Source: Candidatus Gastranaerophilales bacterium
Lineage (GTDB): Bacteria; Cyanobacteriota; Vampirovibrionia; Gastranaerophilales; Gastranaerophilaceae
DNA length: 64,000 bases
Reading direction: 5' to 3'
Assembly: GCA_024695865.1 (NCBI GenBank)
Contig: JAILHI010000039.1
Location: 1 to 64,000, forward strand
Position 1 is the first letter of the stretch; each line of letters opens with the position of its first letter. The notes beneath the pieces were generated by a model, which had not been told where the DNA came from, did not search any database, and saw only the letters and a program-made list of their open reading frames with translations. Below, piece after piece: positions 53,104 to 60,894 of this stretch. The position numbers and the translations under genes are program-made.

Positions 53104-54993
53104 TTATATTTTTTCCAAAGTTGTGATATTCGGGTCTAAAAGTCGTCTGCCGACGTTATCAAACTGAATGGAGCAGAGGAGTTTTTTGCCGTAATTTATA
53201 ACTTTTTCAATAGTACCCGTGCCGTATTGAGCATGAGAGACCCTGTCGCCTTCCTGAAACGTTATATTTTGCTGAACGGAAGGTTCTTTCGGTTCATAAA
53301 CCTGTAATTCATCGGGGTTGGGCATTTCCCTTTGTGTTGTTGAGTTTGCTGTCGATGCAGAAGTTGTATTTGATGCTTTAATTTCAATCTGTTGTTCCTG
53401 TCGGTAATTATTAGCGGCAGGCGGATTGTTTCGGAGATTTTGTTCGGACTTTTTCACTTCTTCTTCCGAATAAAAATCTTTTACCTCTGCTTGAGCAGGC
53501 TCGGCATTTTCAATTTGCTGAACAGGAGTATCAGTTAACTTTTTTTTTTCAAAATCTTCGGCAGATTCTTCAGTTTGGTTTATAATTTGTTCATCAGCCG
53601 TGTTTTCTGTTTGCTGCTGAAGATCCGTTTGAACCGCAACTTCTTCTGTTTCCTCTTGCTGAACGGTATTCTCCTGTTCCCGTATCATCATTTCTCTTAC
53701 TGCGGCTATATTTACCATATCCAGATTATCAAGGTCTGAATTTGAAATATCATCAAAACTGTTTGAATTATTGTCTTTCTGAAGTTCCGCAAAGGCTTTT
53801 GTAAGTGATACGGGCAGCGGTATAAATAGTGTATTTTCTCCGTATAAAATCAATTCATCGTTTCCGAGTTTGTCTAAAAAGAAACCGAATTTATCATCGG
53901 ATAAATTTTTCTCTGACGGCGCAAATAATACAAAATTGCCGCAAACCGATTTAATTTTGTTTAAAAACGGGTTGTCATAGTTTATAATCGGCAAAAGACG
54001 AAGGTTCGGCTTTTCGTAGATTTGTTTAAGTATGGACGCCGATGAATTTTCTTCCGTAATATCCGCTAATATGTAAACCTTTTTCTTGATAACGTTAACC
54101 ACCGATTTTAAAATTAAAGGATAGAATTTTTCATCAACCTGAGATACGTCAAGTTTTAATGAACCGTTAACGGAATCAATTGCGGCAAATTGTTCTTTTT
54201 TATCCGCAAAAATTTGTTTTTGTCTGTATTTCATAAGTTTGTTGCCGAAAACCATAAGACTTGCGTTATTAATATTTTTGGATTCGGACATTATGATATT
54301 TACAAACGTGTCAAAGGGAATAAAGCCGTCCTCGCTTGAATCAACGTATTTTTGCACCGATAAAATGATGCTTTGTATGTATGCTTTTGCTTCAACGGGG
54401 CAATCGTTTAAATCGTTTTCAAAAATGTAATCAAGCGCAATGCTGTCTAAAGGCAGTCTGAAATTTTTGCCGAAGATAGCGGTATTATCTGCTTCTATTC
54501 CTTTGTATCTGCCGTCAAAGTCGAATAATAAAAATCTGACTTTGTTGTCTTTTAAGGCATCGGTTATGGTCTTAACAGCCATTTGTTTTTGTTCCGCTCT
54601 GTCGCAGATAATTGCACAGCCTGCGGATAAAAATTTCAAATCCGTAATTACTTTGATATCAGAGTTTCGGATATAATCGCCCCACTCAATGCCGTCGCAT
54701 TTCGGTTTGAAAAGTTCGATAATGTCTTTTGCATCAAGAAATCCGACAGGAGAGTTTTTAGACGGTGTCTGACCCTTGTATCTCGTTAAAACGTTGTTTT
54801 TATCAACAGAAAGGTGAAACTTAACTGATGCAAGGTTGATGTTTTCGTTGTCCGTTGTTGAAATATTTGTAACCTGCGACACTATGGTCGAGTTTTTATC
54901 CTCGATAAACAGAAAATCCGATAAGAAAAGGGAATTTTTCTGAGGTACATATAATATCTCTGCGGTATCGTTTTTTACCTCATAAATTTGCAT
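53104..54993 (-). CDS. Probable inactive HerA-like ATPase with UvrD-type Tudor tail
   Basis: The last 55 of 629 residues match the C-terminal Tudor domain of UvrD/PcrA helicases (GDRVSHAQYGTGTIEKVINY ending LDPNITTLEKI), which in PcrA contacts RNA polymerase. The N-terminal part (1-420) resembles HerA/DUF87 ATPases: a beta-barrel start, then SAGCAIICDRAEQKQMAV at the place of Walker A but without GxxGKS, FLLFDFDGRYKG, and a late LGNDELILYGENTLFIPLPV. A Gln/Glu-rich linker (430-570) joins them and contains a coding run of ten A. The HerA link is weak; the Tudor call is firmer. Cytoplasmic. Confidence 0.6.
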   Translation of the reverse strand: MQIYEVKNDTAEILYVPQKNSLFLSDFLFIEDKNSTIVSQVTNISTTDNENINLASVKFHLSVDKNNVLTRYKGQTPSKNSPVGFLDAKDIIELFKPKCDGIEWGDYIRNSDIKVITDLKFLSAGCAIICDRAEQKQMAVKTITDALKDNKVRFLLFDFDGRYKGIEADNTAIFGKNFRLPLDSIALDYIFENDLNDCPVEAKAYIQSIILSVQKYVDSSEDGFIPFDTFVNIIMSESKNINNASLMVFGNKLMKYRQKQIFADKKEQFAAIDSVNGSLKLDVSQVDEKFYPLILKSVVNVIKKKVYILADITEENSSASILKQIYEKPNLRLLPIINYDNPFLNKIKSVCGNFVLFAPSEKNLSDDKFGFFLDKLGNDELILYGENTLFIPLPVSLTKAFAELQKDNNSNSFDDISNSDLDNLDMVNIAAVREMMIREQENTVQQEETEEVAVQTDLQQQTENTADEQIINQTEESAEDFEKKKLTDTPVQQIENAEPAQAEVKDFYSEEEVKKSEQNLRNNPPAANNYRQEQQIEIKASNTTSASTANSTTQREMPNPDELQVYEPKEPSVQQNITFQEGDRVSHAQYGTGTIEKVINYGKKLLCSIQFDNVGRRLLDPNITTLEKI

Positions 54994-55177
54994 GCCATTT
55001 TCCCTTTCTTGAATTTATTATACACAAAAAATCGAATTTGTTAAAACATGTCAAATTGTGTGTATTCATATAACCGCTTGAAAGTAAATGTTTACACTAA
55101 ATTGTTAAATAATTGAATTTATTTTTTTTGAGTGTTATAACTGTACGAGAAGAAGATATTTTTACAAAGGAATTAAT

Positions 55178-56962
55178 ATGGAAAAGACTAATGAAAATTT
55201 GCATATTTTAAGACACTCGGCATCGCACATTATGGCACAGGCTGTACAAAAATTGTTTCCCGGAACAAAACTTGCCATAGGCCCTGCTGTTGATAACGGT
55301 TTTTATTATGATTTTGATACGGAACATTCTTTTACCGAAGATGATTTGGCTAAAATTGAAGAAGAAATGAAAAGTATCGTAAAACAGAATTTAACCTTTG
55401 AAAGATATGAAATTCCCGATGTACAGAAACAAATTGATGAATTTAAGGCAGAGGGCGAGATATACAAGGCTGAACTTCTTGAAGAACACAGAAACGACAA
55501 TCCGACTTTATATCTGACAAAAGATAAGGACGGAAATGTTCTCTTTAACGACCTTTGCGCAGGCCCTCATTTACCGAATACAACTTACATTAAGGGCAAT
55601 GCGATAAAACTTATGAAGGTTGCAGGCGCATATTGGAGAGGCAACGAAAAGAACAAAATGCTTCAGAGAATTTATGCTACTGCTTTCTGGAACAAAGAAG
55701 ATTTGGCTGCCTACCTTAATTTATTGGAAGAAGCGCAAAAACGTGACCACAGAAAACTCGGCACACAACTTGATTTGTTCTCGGTAAGAGAAGAAATCGG
55801 CGGCGGTCTGGTATTATGGCACCCTAATCTTGCTGTCGTCCGTGAAGAAATTGAAAACTATTGGCGAACAGAACACAGAAAAAGAGGTTATGTAATTGTT
55901 CATACACCTCAAATTGCAAAATCTAAACTTTGGGAATTGTCGGGTCACATCGACCATTACAGAGAAAATATGTTCTTTATCCAAAAAGAAAATGAAGATG
56001 ACGAACAATATATCGTAAAACCGATGAATTGTCCTTTCCATATTTTGATTTACCAGTCAAACAGACATTCTTACCGTTCTTTGCCTTTGAGAATGGCGGA
56101 ACTCGGAACTGTTTACAGAAAAGAAAAATCGGGCGCTTTATCCGGTCTGACTCGTGTTCAGGGCTTCACGCAGGACGATGCTCACATTTTCTGCACCCCC
56201 GAACAGTTAGTCGATGAAATTAACGGCATTATTGATTTTGTTGCAGACACAATGAAAATCTTTAATATGGACTTTGAAGTTGAACTTTCTACTCGTCCCG
56301 AAAGTTATGTCGGAAAACTCGAAAACTGGGAACTTGCCGAAAAAGGACTTAAAGAGGCAATGGACAGACGTGGAATGAAATATGATATCAATGAAGGCGA
56401 TGGAGCCTTTTACGGTCCGAAAATTGACTTTAAGGTAAAAGATGCTATCGGAAGAACATGGCAATGTGCAACAATTCAACTTGATTTTAATTTGCCCGAA
56501 AGATTTGATATCAAATATCAGGATAAAGACGGTTTGTTGAAAACCCCCGTTATGCTGCACAGAGTTATTTTCGGCTCAATGGAAAGATTTCACGGTATTC
56601 TTATCGAGCATTATGCGGGCGCTTTTCCGACATGGCTTGCTCCGACACAGGTTGCAATCGTTCCTATTGCGGAACGTCATAATGACTACGCAAAAGAAAT
56701 CTATGACAAACTCTTTGCACAAGGCATAAGAGTCGAACTCGATGACCGTTCCGAAAGTATGAATTACAAAATCAGAGAAGCCTTGCAGGATAAGAAAATT
56801 CCTTATGTTGCGGTTGTCGGCGATAAAGAAATCGAAAGCGGTGAAATTGCATTAAGAGTACGTGCAGTCGGTTCTGTCGGAACTCTGAAGGTTGATGATT
56901 TTATTGCAAAACTCGAAGATGAAATAAAATCCAAAAAATCCAAACCTGAAATCGGAGCATAA
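55178..56962 (+). CDS. thrS: Threonyl-tRNA synthetase without TGS domain
   Basis: This 594-residue class II synthetase charges tRNA-Thr. It starts directly with the editing domain (HSASHIMAQ, DLCAGPHL) and lacks the roughly 60-residue TGS domain found in E. coli ThrS (642 residues); TGS-less forms of about 600 residues are known in cyanobacteria. The catalytic core has the zinc ligands Cys (PMNCPFH), His (TQDDAHIF) and His (MLHRVIFGS), then an anticodon-binding domain. AAAGGAATTA precedes the ATG. The 150-bp leader shows no T-box. Confidence 0.95.
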   Translation: MEKTNENLHILRHSASHIMAQAVQKLFPGTKLAIGPAVDNGFYYDFDTEHSFTEDDLAKIEEEMKSIVKQNLTFERYEIPDVQKQIDEFKAEGEIYKAELLEEHRNDNPTLYLTKDKDGNVLFNDLCAGPHLPNTTYIKGNAIKLMKVAGAYWRGNEKNKMLQRIYATAFWNKEDLAAYLNLLEEAQKRDHRKLGTQLDLFSVREEIGGGLVLWHPNLAVVREEIENYWRTEHRKRGYVIVHTPQIAKSKLWELSGHIDHYRENMFFIQKENEDDEQYIVKPMNCPFHILIYQSNRHSYRSLPLRMAELGTVYRKEKSGALSGLTRVQGFTQDDAHIFCTPEQLVDEINGIIDFVADTMKIFNMDFEVELSTRPESYVGKLENWELAEKGLKEAMDRRGMKYDINEGDGAFYGPKIDFKVKDAIGRTWQCATIQLDFNLPERFDIKYQDKDGLLKTPVMLHRVIFGSMERFHGILIEHYAGAFPTWLAPTQVAIVPIAERHNDYAKEIYDKLFAQGIRVELDDRSESMNYKIREALQDKKIPYVAVVGDKEIESGEIALRVRAVGSVGTLKVDDFIAKLEDEIKSKKSKPEIGA

Positions 56963-56964
56963 TA

Positions 56965-57624
56965 ATGTTAAAAAAATGTCTTATCTCAATGATAATACTT
57001 CTTGTTTCTTCGGCATGCGCCTTTGCAGACAAGATACCTTCATCTTCAAAAAGCGTAAAGCATTACGGTATCGGGTTGCTAAAAATCAATGATGATTTTG
57101 ATGTTTACGATAAACCACATGCAGATGCAAAAATTATCAGACATTTTATCCTGCCCGCTGCCAAATCGGCAATTGTGCAGGATTCAAGAAAGGGTGCTAA
57201 TCCTTATATAGTCAGTATTCCTGCTCAAAGACAGTTTTTTGCAGCAATCTACGAATATCCCGAAAAAAATTGGGTTCAGATTTACTACAACCAGAACGGA
57301 AAAGAAGTAGGCTGGGTTAAAATGCCCGAAAAATCAGACTTTTTGACATGGAAAGAGTTTGTCTATAAATACGGCAAAAAAAACGGCATCGTCCTGATGA
57401 AAGATGTTCCGACTTCGCAGTACAAATTGTATGCACAGGATAACGAATCCGCTCAGGTTGTTGATGAATTTACTTATCCCGAATATATTGCATTAAGAAT
57501 GATTAGGGGTAATTGGGCATTGGTTACCGTCGTTGATACAGGAACCGTCTATAAAACAGGCTGGTTTAGATGGAGAACCGATGACGGAAAATTAAGAGTT
57601 TTCCCGAAAATGAAACAAAAATAG
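56965..57624 (+). CDS. Exported SH3-like hypothetical protein
   Basis: This 219-residue protein has a signal peptide (MLKKCLISMIILLVSSACAFA). The Cys in SSAC lies close enough to the cleavage site that a lipoprotein is possible. The rest is beta-rich, with WVQIYYNQNGKEVGWVKMPE and GNWALVTVVDTGTVYKTGWF, which resemble bacterial SH3 repeats that bind cell-wall peptides. It starts 2 nt after thrS. No catalytic domain is seen. Confidence 0.7.
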   Translation: MLKKCLISMIILLVSSACAFADKIPSSSKSVKHYGIGLLKINDDFDVYDKPHADAKIIRHFILPAAKSAIVQDSRKGANPYIVSIPAQRQFFAAIYEYPEKNWVQIYYNQNGKEVGWVKMPEKSDFLTWKEFVYKYGKKNGIVLMKDVPTSQYKLYAQDNESAQVVDEFTYPEYIALRMIRGNWALVTVVDTGTVYKTGWFRWRTDDGKLRVFPKMKQK

Positions 57625-57729
57625 ATTAAGTTTTTTCAAATAATACTTAACAATACGGTATAAAACACTTTTATTATTTGTAAATATGTTTTATAATTTA
57701 GAAGTTATTATGTAGGAGGCTAAAATTTT

Positions 57730-58083
57730 ATGCGAATTATCGTAAACGGACGAAACATTGAAATTACAGATGCAATTAAAGCGTATACCAAAGAAAAAAT
57801 TGGTAAAGTTTTAAATCACTATGACCAGATTCAGACTTTAGAAGTTGTATTAAGTGTTATAAAAAACCCGTCTGTAAGCGAAAGCCATACGGCTGAAGTT
57901 ATTTGTAAAATGACATCAGGCTCGATTAAACTTGAAGAAACGGCAGAATCAATGTATGCTTCAATTGATTTGCTGGCAGACAAATTATTAAGACAAGTTG
58001 AAAAACATAAAAGCAAATACATAAAAGCCGCAAAGAATGCATCTATCAGAACAGATGCTCCCGAAGAAAAGGAAGATAAATAA
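57730..58083 (+). CDS. hpf: Ribosome hibernation promoting factor (short form)
   Basis: This 117-residue protein fits the HPF/RaiA family, which binds the 30S decoding site in resting cells. It shows RIIVNGRNIEITDAIKAYTKEKI, a central beta sheet and a basic helix (LADKLLRQVEKHKSKYIKA). It lacks the C-terminal dimerisation domain of long HPF found in Firmicutes and Cyanobacteria. TAGGAGGC precedes the ATG, and a strong terminator follows. Confidence 0.93.
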   Translation: MRIIVNGRNIEITDAIKAYTKEKIGKVLNHYDQIQTLEVVLSVIKNPSVSESHTAEVICKMTSGSIKLEETAESMYASIDLLADKLLRQVEKHKSKYIKAAKNASIRTDAPEEKEDK

Positions 58084-58095
58084 CAGATTTTTTAT

Positions 58096-58130
58096 GCGGA
58101 AAATATATTCTGAATATATTTTCCGCTTTT
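58096..58130 (+). terminator. Rho-independent terminator of hpf
   Basis: GCGGAAAATATATTC (58096-58110) pairs with GAATATATTTTCCGC (58112-58126), followed by TTTT, 12 nt after the hpf stop. Confidence 0.88.
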
Positions 58131-58152
58131 ACAAAAGTTACGGACAATAAAT

Positions 58153-58416
58153 ATGCTGCCAATTATTACTGAAGAACAATCATCATTAGTTTTCGCTGAA
58201 ATTTTTCAGGATGTTCATGCGTGGAGAAAACGTATGATTCACTATATAAAGGAAGAAAATCCCGAGATTAATTCTGCAATAATTGAGGCTGCAAATAATA
58301 CGGAACTTGACCCGAAAGCCGTTGCTCTCGGTGCTTATATGACATATATCCTGTTGGAAACGGCAATGAAGGAAGATAATGACGACATTGCTTTAAAGGA
58401 TTTTACAACGGATTAG
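58153..58416 (+). CDS. Small acidic helical hypothetical protein
   Basis: This 87-residue protein without signal or membrane helix is mostly helical and acidic (MLPIITEEQSSLVFAEIF, ELDPKAVALGAYMTYILLE). I do not recognise a family. The frame is complete and has coding-like codon use; the ribosome site is weak (TTACGGACAATAAAT). Confidence 0.6.
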   Translation: MLPIITEEQSSLVFAEIFQDVHAWRKRMIHYIKEENPEINSAIIEAANNTELDPKAVALGAYMTYILLETAMKEDNDDIALKDFTTD

Positions 58417-58456
58417 TTTTTTTATTTCAAAAAGGTTATTAATATATTTCAGCAAT

Positions 58457-58933
58457 ATGAAAAAACTGTTCATCCTTTTGTTAATTATTTTTGTTTTTGA
58501 GCCTGTTGTGTCGGCTAATCATTTATATCCCGAAAAATATTATCAGACGGAATGGTGCGGTAAATGGAACGGAAAGCAGGAATATAAACTGAAGGACAGT
58601 ACAAGAGTTGATTGTCTGACCAAAAACTATGCCGTTGAGTTTGATTTTGCGCCCAAATGGGCTGAAAGTGTCGGACAATCTTTGTATTATGCAAAGATGA
58701 CTAAAAAACACCCCGCAGTTATTCTTATAATTGAAAAGCCTGCCGATTGGAAATATTATCACAGACTAAATAAAATTGCCGCCGATTATAATATTACCGT
58801 TTGGTATATGAAAAGTCCCGCCTATGATGATAAGGGTAAAGGCGGAAGCAAACAAAAGACCGATTTTGATGCGGTTAAGGTTGTTTCTGATTTTGTCGAT
58901 AATCTTTTTGATATGATAAAATTATATTTTTGA
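58457..58933 (+). CDS. Exported protein with nuclease-like core motif
   Basis: This 158-residue protein has a signal peptide (KKLFILLLIIFVFEPVVSA), then YQTEWCGKWNGKQEYKL, RVDCLTKNYAVEFDFAPKWA and GQSLYYAKMTKKHPAVILII. The D-x(n)-E-x-D/K arrangement resembles a PD-(D/E)XK nuclease core and a small family of exported proteins seen in many bacteria. The substrate is unknown. Two cysteines (WCGKW, VDCL) could form a disulfide in the periplasm. Confidence 0.7.
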   Translation: MKKLFILLLIIFVFEPVVSANHLYPEKYYQTEWCGKWNGKQEYKLKDSTRVDCLTKNYAVEFDFAPKWAESVGQSLYYAKMTKKHPAVILIIEKPADWKYYHRLNKIAADYNITVWYMKSPAYDDKGKGGSKQKTDFDAVKVVSDFVDNLFDMIKLYF

Positions 58934-58948
58934 TTTTTATTTTTTTAT

Positions 58949-58985
58949 AAAAAAAAGAGGGCAAATTTCTTTGTCCTCTTTTTTA
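58949..58985. terminator. Bidirectional terminator between convergent genes
   Basis: AAAAGAGGGCAAA (58953-58965) pairs with TTTGTCCTCTTTT (58970-58982, one G-T pair), with A-run before and T-run after. It serves both the exported protein gene and the SLH gene. Confidence 0.85.
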
Positions 58986-59003
58986 TTTATATCCTTTTCA
59001 AAA

Positions 59004-60428
59004 TTAGAAGATAACAACTAATTCTTCATCAGGATTCAATGCTGAATTGTTAGAAGCTTTCGGGTAGATGAGGTAAACGAGTTCATCAGTAACTTCATAA
59101 AGAATACCAAATGTACCGCTGATTGCTGTCTTAGTAATATCAACAATGCCTTTACCTACTGCCAAGATGCCATTTCCAGCGCTCTTAACACCTGAACCGG
59201 GGTGTAAGCAGAGTGTTTCAACGAATAAATCTGAAGCATCGTCACCCAATTCTTCAAGTCTGTCGCCTGAAACGTTAAGTGCGTTTGCACCTGAACGTCC
59301 GATGATACCTGCAACTCTGCCTGTTGCTGAGAACGGAGCGCCGCAAATTCTAGCGAGGATGTTGGGGTTCTTGATAGTTTCAGCAGTTGCTTCTGAAACT
59401 GTGTTCGGGAAGTCAACAACTACTTTACCGTCTTTGATGTTTTCAAATTTAACTTTGATGTAACCGGGGTGGTTAACGCCGGGGCGTTTAACTTCTGTGA
59501 TTTCACCTGTTACAGTTGAACCTTCAGGGAATGTAGTTCCTGCAATTGTAACTTCTTTTGTTGTTTTTGCTGTGAATTTTTCACCAACATTTGAATGTCT
59601 AGCACTTACTCTGCTGTTCATTTTCATTGTAAGAACAGTCGGAGCATATTTTTTAACTACATCAGGAGCGTTTGCATCTGTTGCAAGCTTCTTAGTGTAA
59701 GCCAAATCACTTCTTAATGCGCTGATTAAGTAAGCAACCTGTTGTTTTGAAAGATATTCATCATCAATAACTTTCTGAGGATCCGGAGTTTGTTCAAGTA
59801 ATTTTGAACCGATAACTTCTTTTGTTGCATTTACAGACCAAAGAGGAATGTATTTGATTTCCTGGTCTTTGAATTCAACGTTAGTAATATCTTCGATGTT
59901 TACATCTACGATTTGAGCGATTGTAGCAAATACTTCTGCTTTTGTAACCGGTTGGTCAGGTCTGAAATTGCCATCGGGGTAACCAATCATCAAGTTAGTA
60001 TCGTATGCTGTATCAATCCAAGATTTAGCCCAATAGTTATCAGTGATATCTTTGAAAGCATCCTTTTTAACTGTTTGTCTGTCTGAAGCAAATGTTTCAG
60101 CAAGAATAACTGCCAATTCTGAACGCAAAACCGGCATTTTGGGGTTCCAGTTAACATCGTTGGTGTTTGTTTTCAAAACGTTGAGTAAGTCTTTTGCAAA
60201 AGAATCAACAAAAACGTTTGATTTTTCTACAACGCCAACTTTGTTTGCTGTTTCTGCAACTTCGCCGCCTACGAGGTAGTTAGCTTTTGTTGTTGCATAA
60301 GAATGAGCCTGTGAACCGAACAACGTCGGGTGAGCGTACTGCTGAACTTCCGTATCAGCTGCATTTGCTGCCATTGAAACTGCACCTGTAAGGATAGCTG
60401 CTGTTAATAATGATTTTAAATTTTTCAT
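59004..60428 (-). CDS. Surface protein with S-layer homology domain
   Basis: This 474-residue protein has a signal peptide (MKNLKSLLTAAILTGAVSMAANA) and an SLH domain at about residues 120-172 (FKDITDNYWAKSWIDTAY, IGYPDGNFRPDQPVTKAE), which binds cell-wall polymer. A further helical region, a beta domain (TIAGTTFPEGSTVTGEI) and a glycine-rich C-terminal part follow. Cyanobacterial SLH proteins are often outer-membrane porins, but no clear barrel is seen here. Codons are more uniform than in neighbours, and the promoter and AGGAG site are good, as expected for an abundant protein. Confidence 0.88.
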   Translation of the reverse strand: MKNLKSLLTAAILTGAVSMAANAADTEVQQYAHPTLFGSQAHSYATTKANYLVGGEVAETANKVGVVEKSNVFVDSFAKDLLNVLKTNTNDVNWNPKMPVLRSELAVILAETFASDRQTVKKDAFKDITDNYWAKSWIDTAYDTNLMIGYPDGNFRPDQPVTKAEVFATIAQIVDVNIEDITNVEFKDQEIKYIPLWSVNATKEVIGSKLLEQTPDPQKVIDDEYLSKQQVAYLISALRSDLAYTKKLATDANAPDVVKKYAPTVLTMKMNSRVSARHSNVGEKFTAKTTKEVTIAGTTFPEGSTVTGEITEVKRPGVNHPGYIKVKFENIKDGKVVVDFPNTVSEATAETIKNPNILARICGAPFSATGRVAGIIGRSGANALNVSGDRLEELGDDASDLFVETLCLHPGSGVKSAGNGILAVGKGIVDITKTAISGTFGILYEVTDELVYLIYPKASNNSALNPDEELVVIF

Positions 60429-60476
60429 CGTATTTTATCTCCTAAGCTATTAAATCGACTACTTTACTCTTAAAGT

Positions 60477-60505
60477 ATTATACAAATATGTCATTAAGTC
60501 AACAA
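60477..60505 (-). promoter_or_regulatory. Promoter of the SLH surface protein gene
   Basis: On the minus strand TTGTTG (60500-60505), a 17-nt spacer and TATAAT (60477-60482) lie about 50 nt upstream of the ATG, with AGGAG close to the start. Confidence 0.65.
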
Positions 60506-60678
60506 TTATTTACAATTATAACAATTATTTTAAAATTTTTACTGTATTTGTTTGATTTTTCCCATAATTACTGTTTTTATATTTCTGATTAAATCATACG
60601 AAAAGAGGATTAAGTAATTCGGATATAATTTTTTTGTTTGTCTTATGTATAATTTTATTATGGGAGGTAAAATTTATT

Positions 60679-60858
60679 TTGTTAAGATTAATATGTAAAA
60701 CTTCATTATTTTGCCTCTGTCTGTATATTTGCTTTTGGTGCTATCAAAATCTGGATATGGTGTCTGTGATTACAGGTACAAAAAATTCGGTTAAATATGA
60801 ATTTAGTAATGAAAATATTAATCAGACTATAAATTCTGTTAAACATTTATTAAAATAG
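60679..60858 (+). CDS. Small exported or membrane protein (candidate)
   Basis: This short frame, from a TTG 10 nt after GGAGGT, encodes 59 residues: a Cys-rich hydrophobic helix (LICKTSLFCLCLYICFWCY) and a polar tail (TGTKNSVKYEFSNENIN). The helix could be a membrane anchor or signal. It is followed by mutL after 36 nt. Outside this frame, 60506-60678 shows nothing I can support. Confidence 0.45.
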   Translation: MLRLICKTSLFCLCLYICFWCYQNLDMVSVITGTKNSVKYEFSNENINQTINSVKHLLK

Positions 60859-60894
60859 TCTTAATAAAAAATGTTTTTATACTAAAATTTTTAT

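Noticed and set aside
55020-55177. T-box riboswitch upstream of thrS
   Set aside because: No T-box core sequence or terminator/antiterminator pair is visible in the leader.
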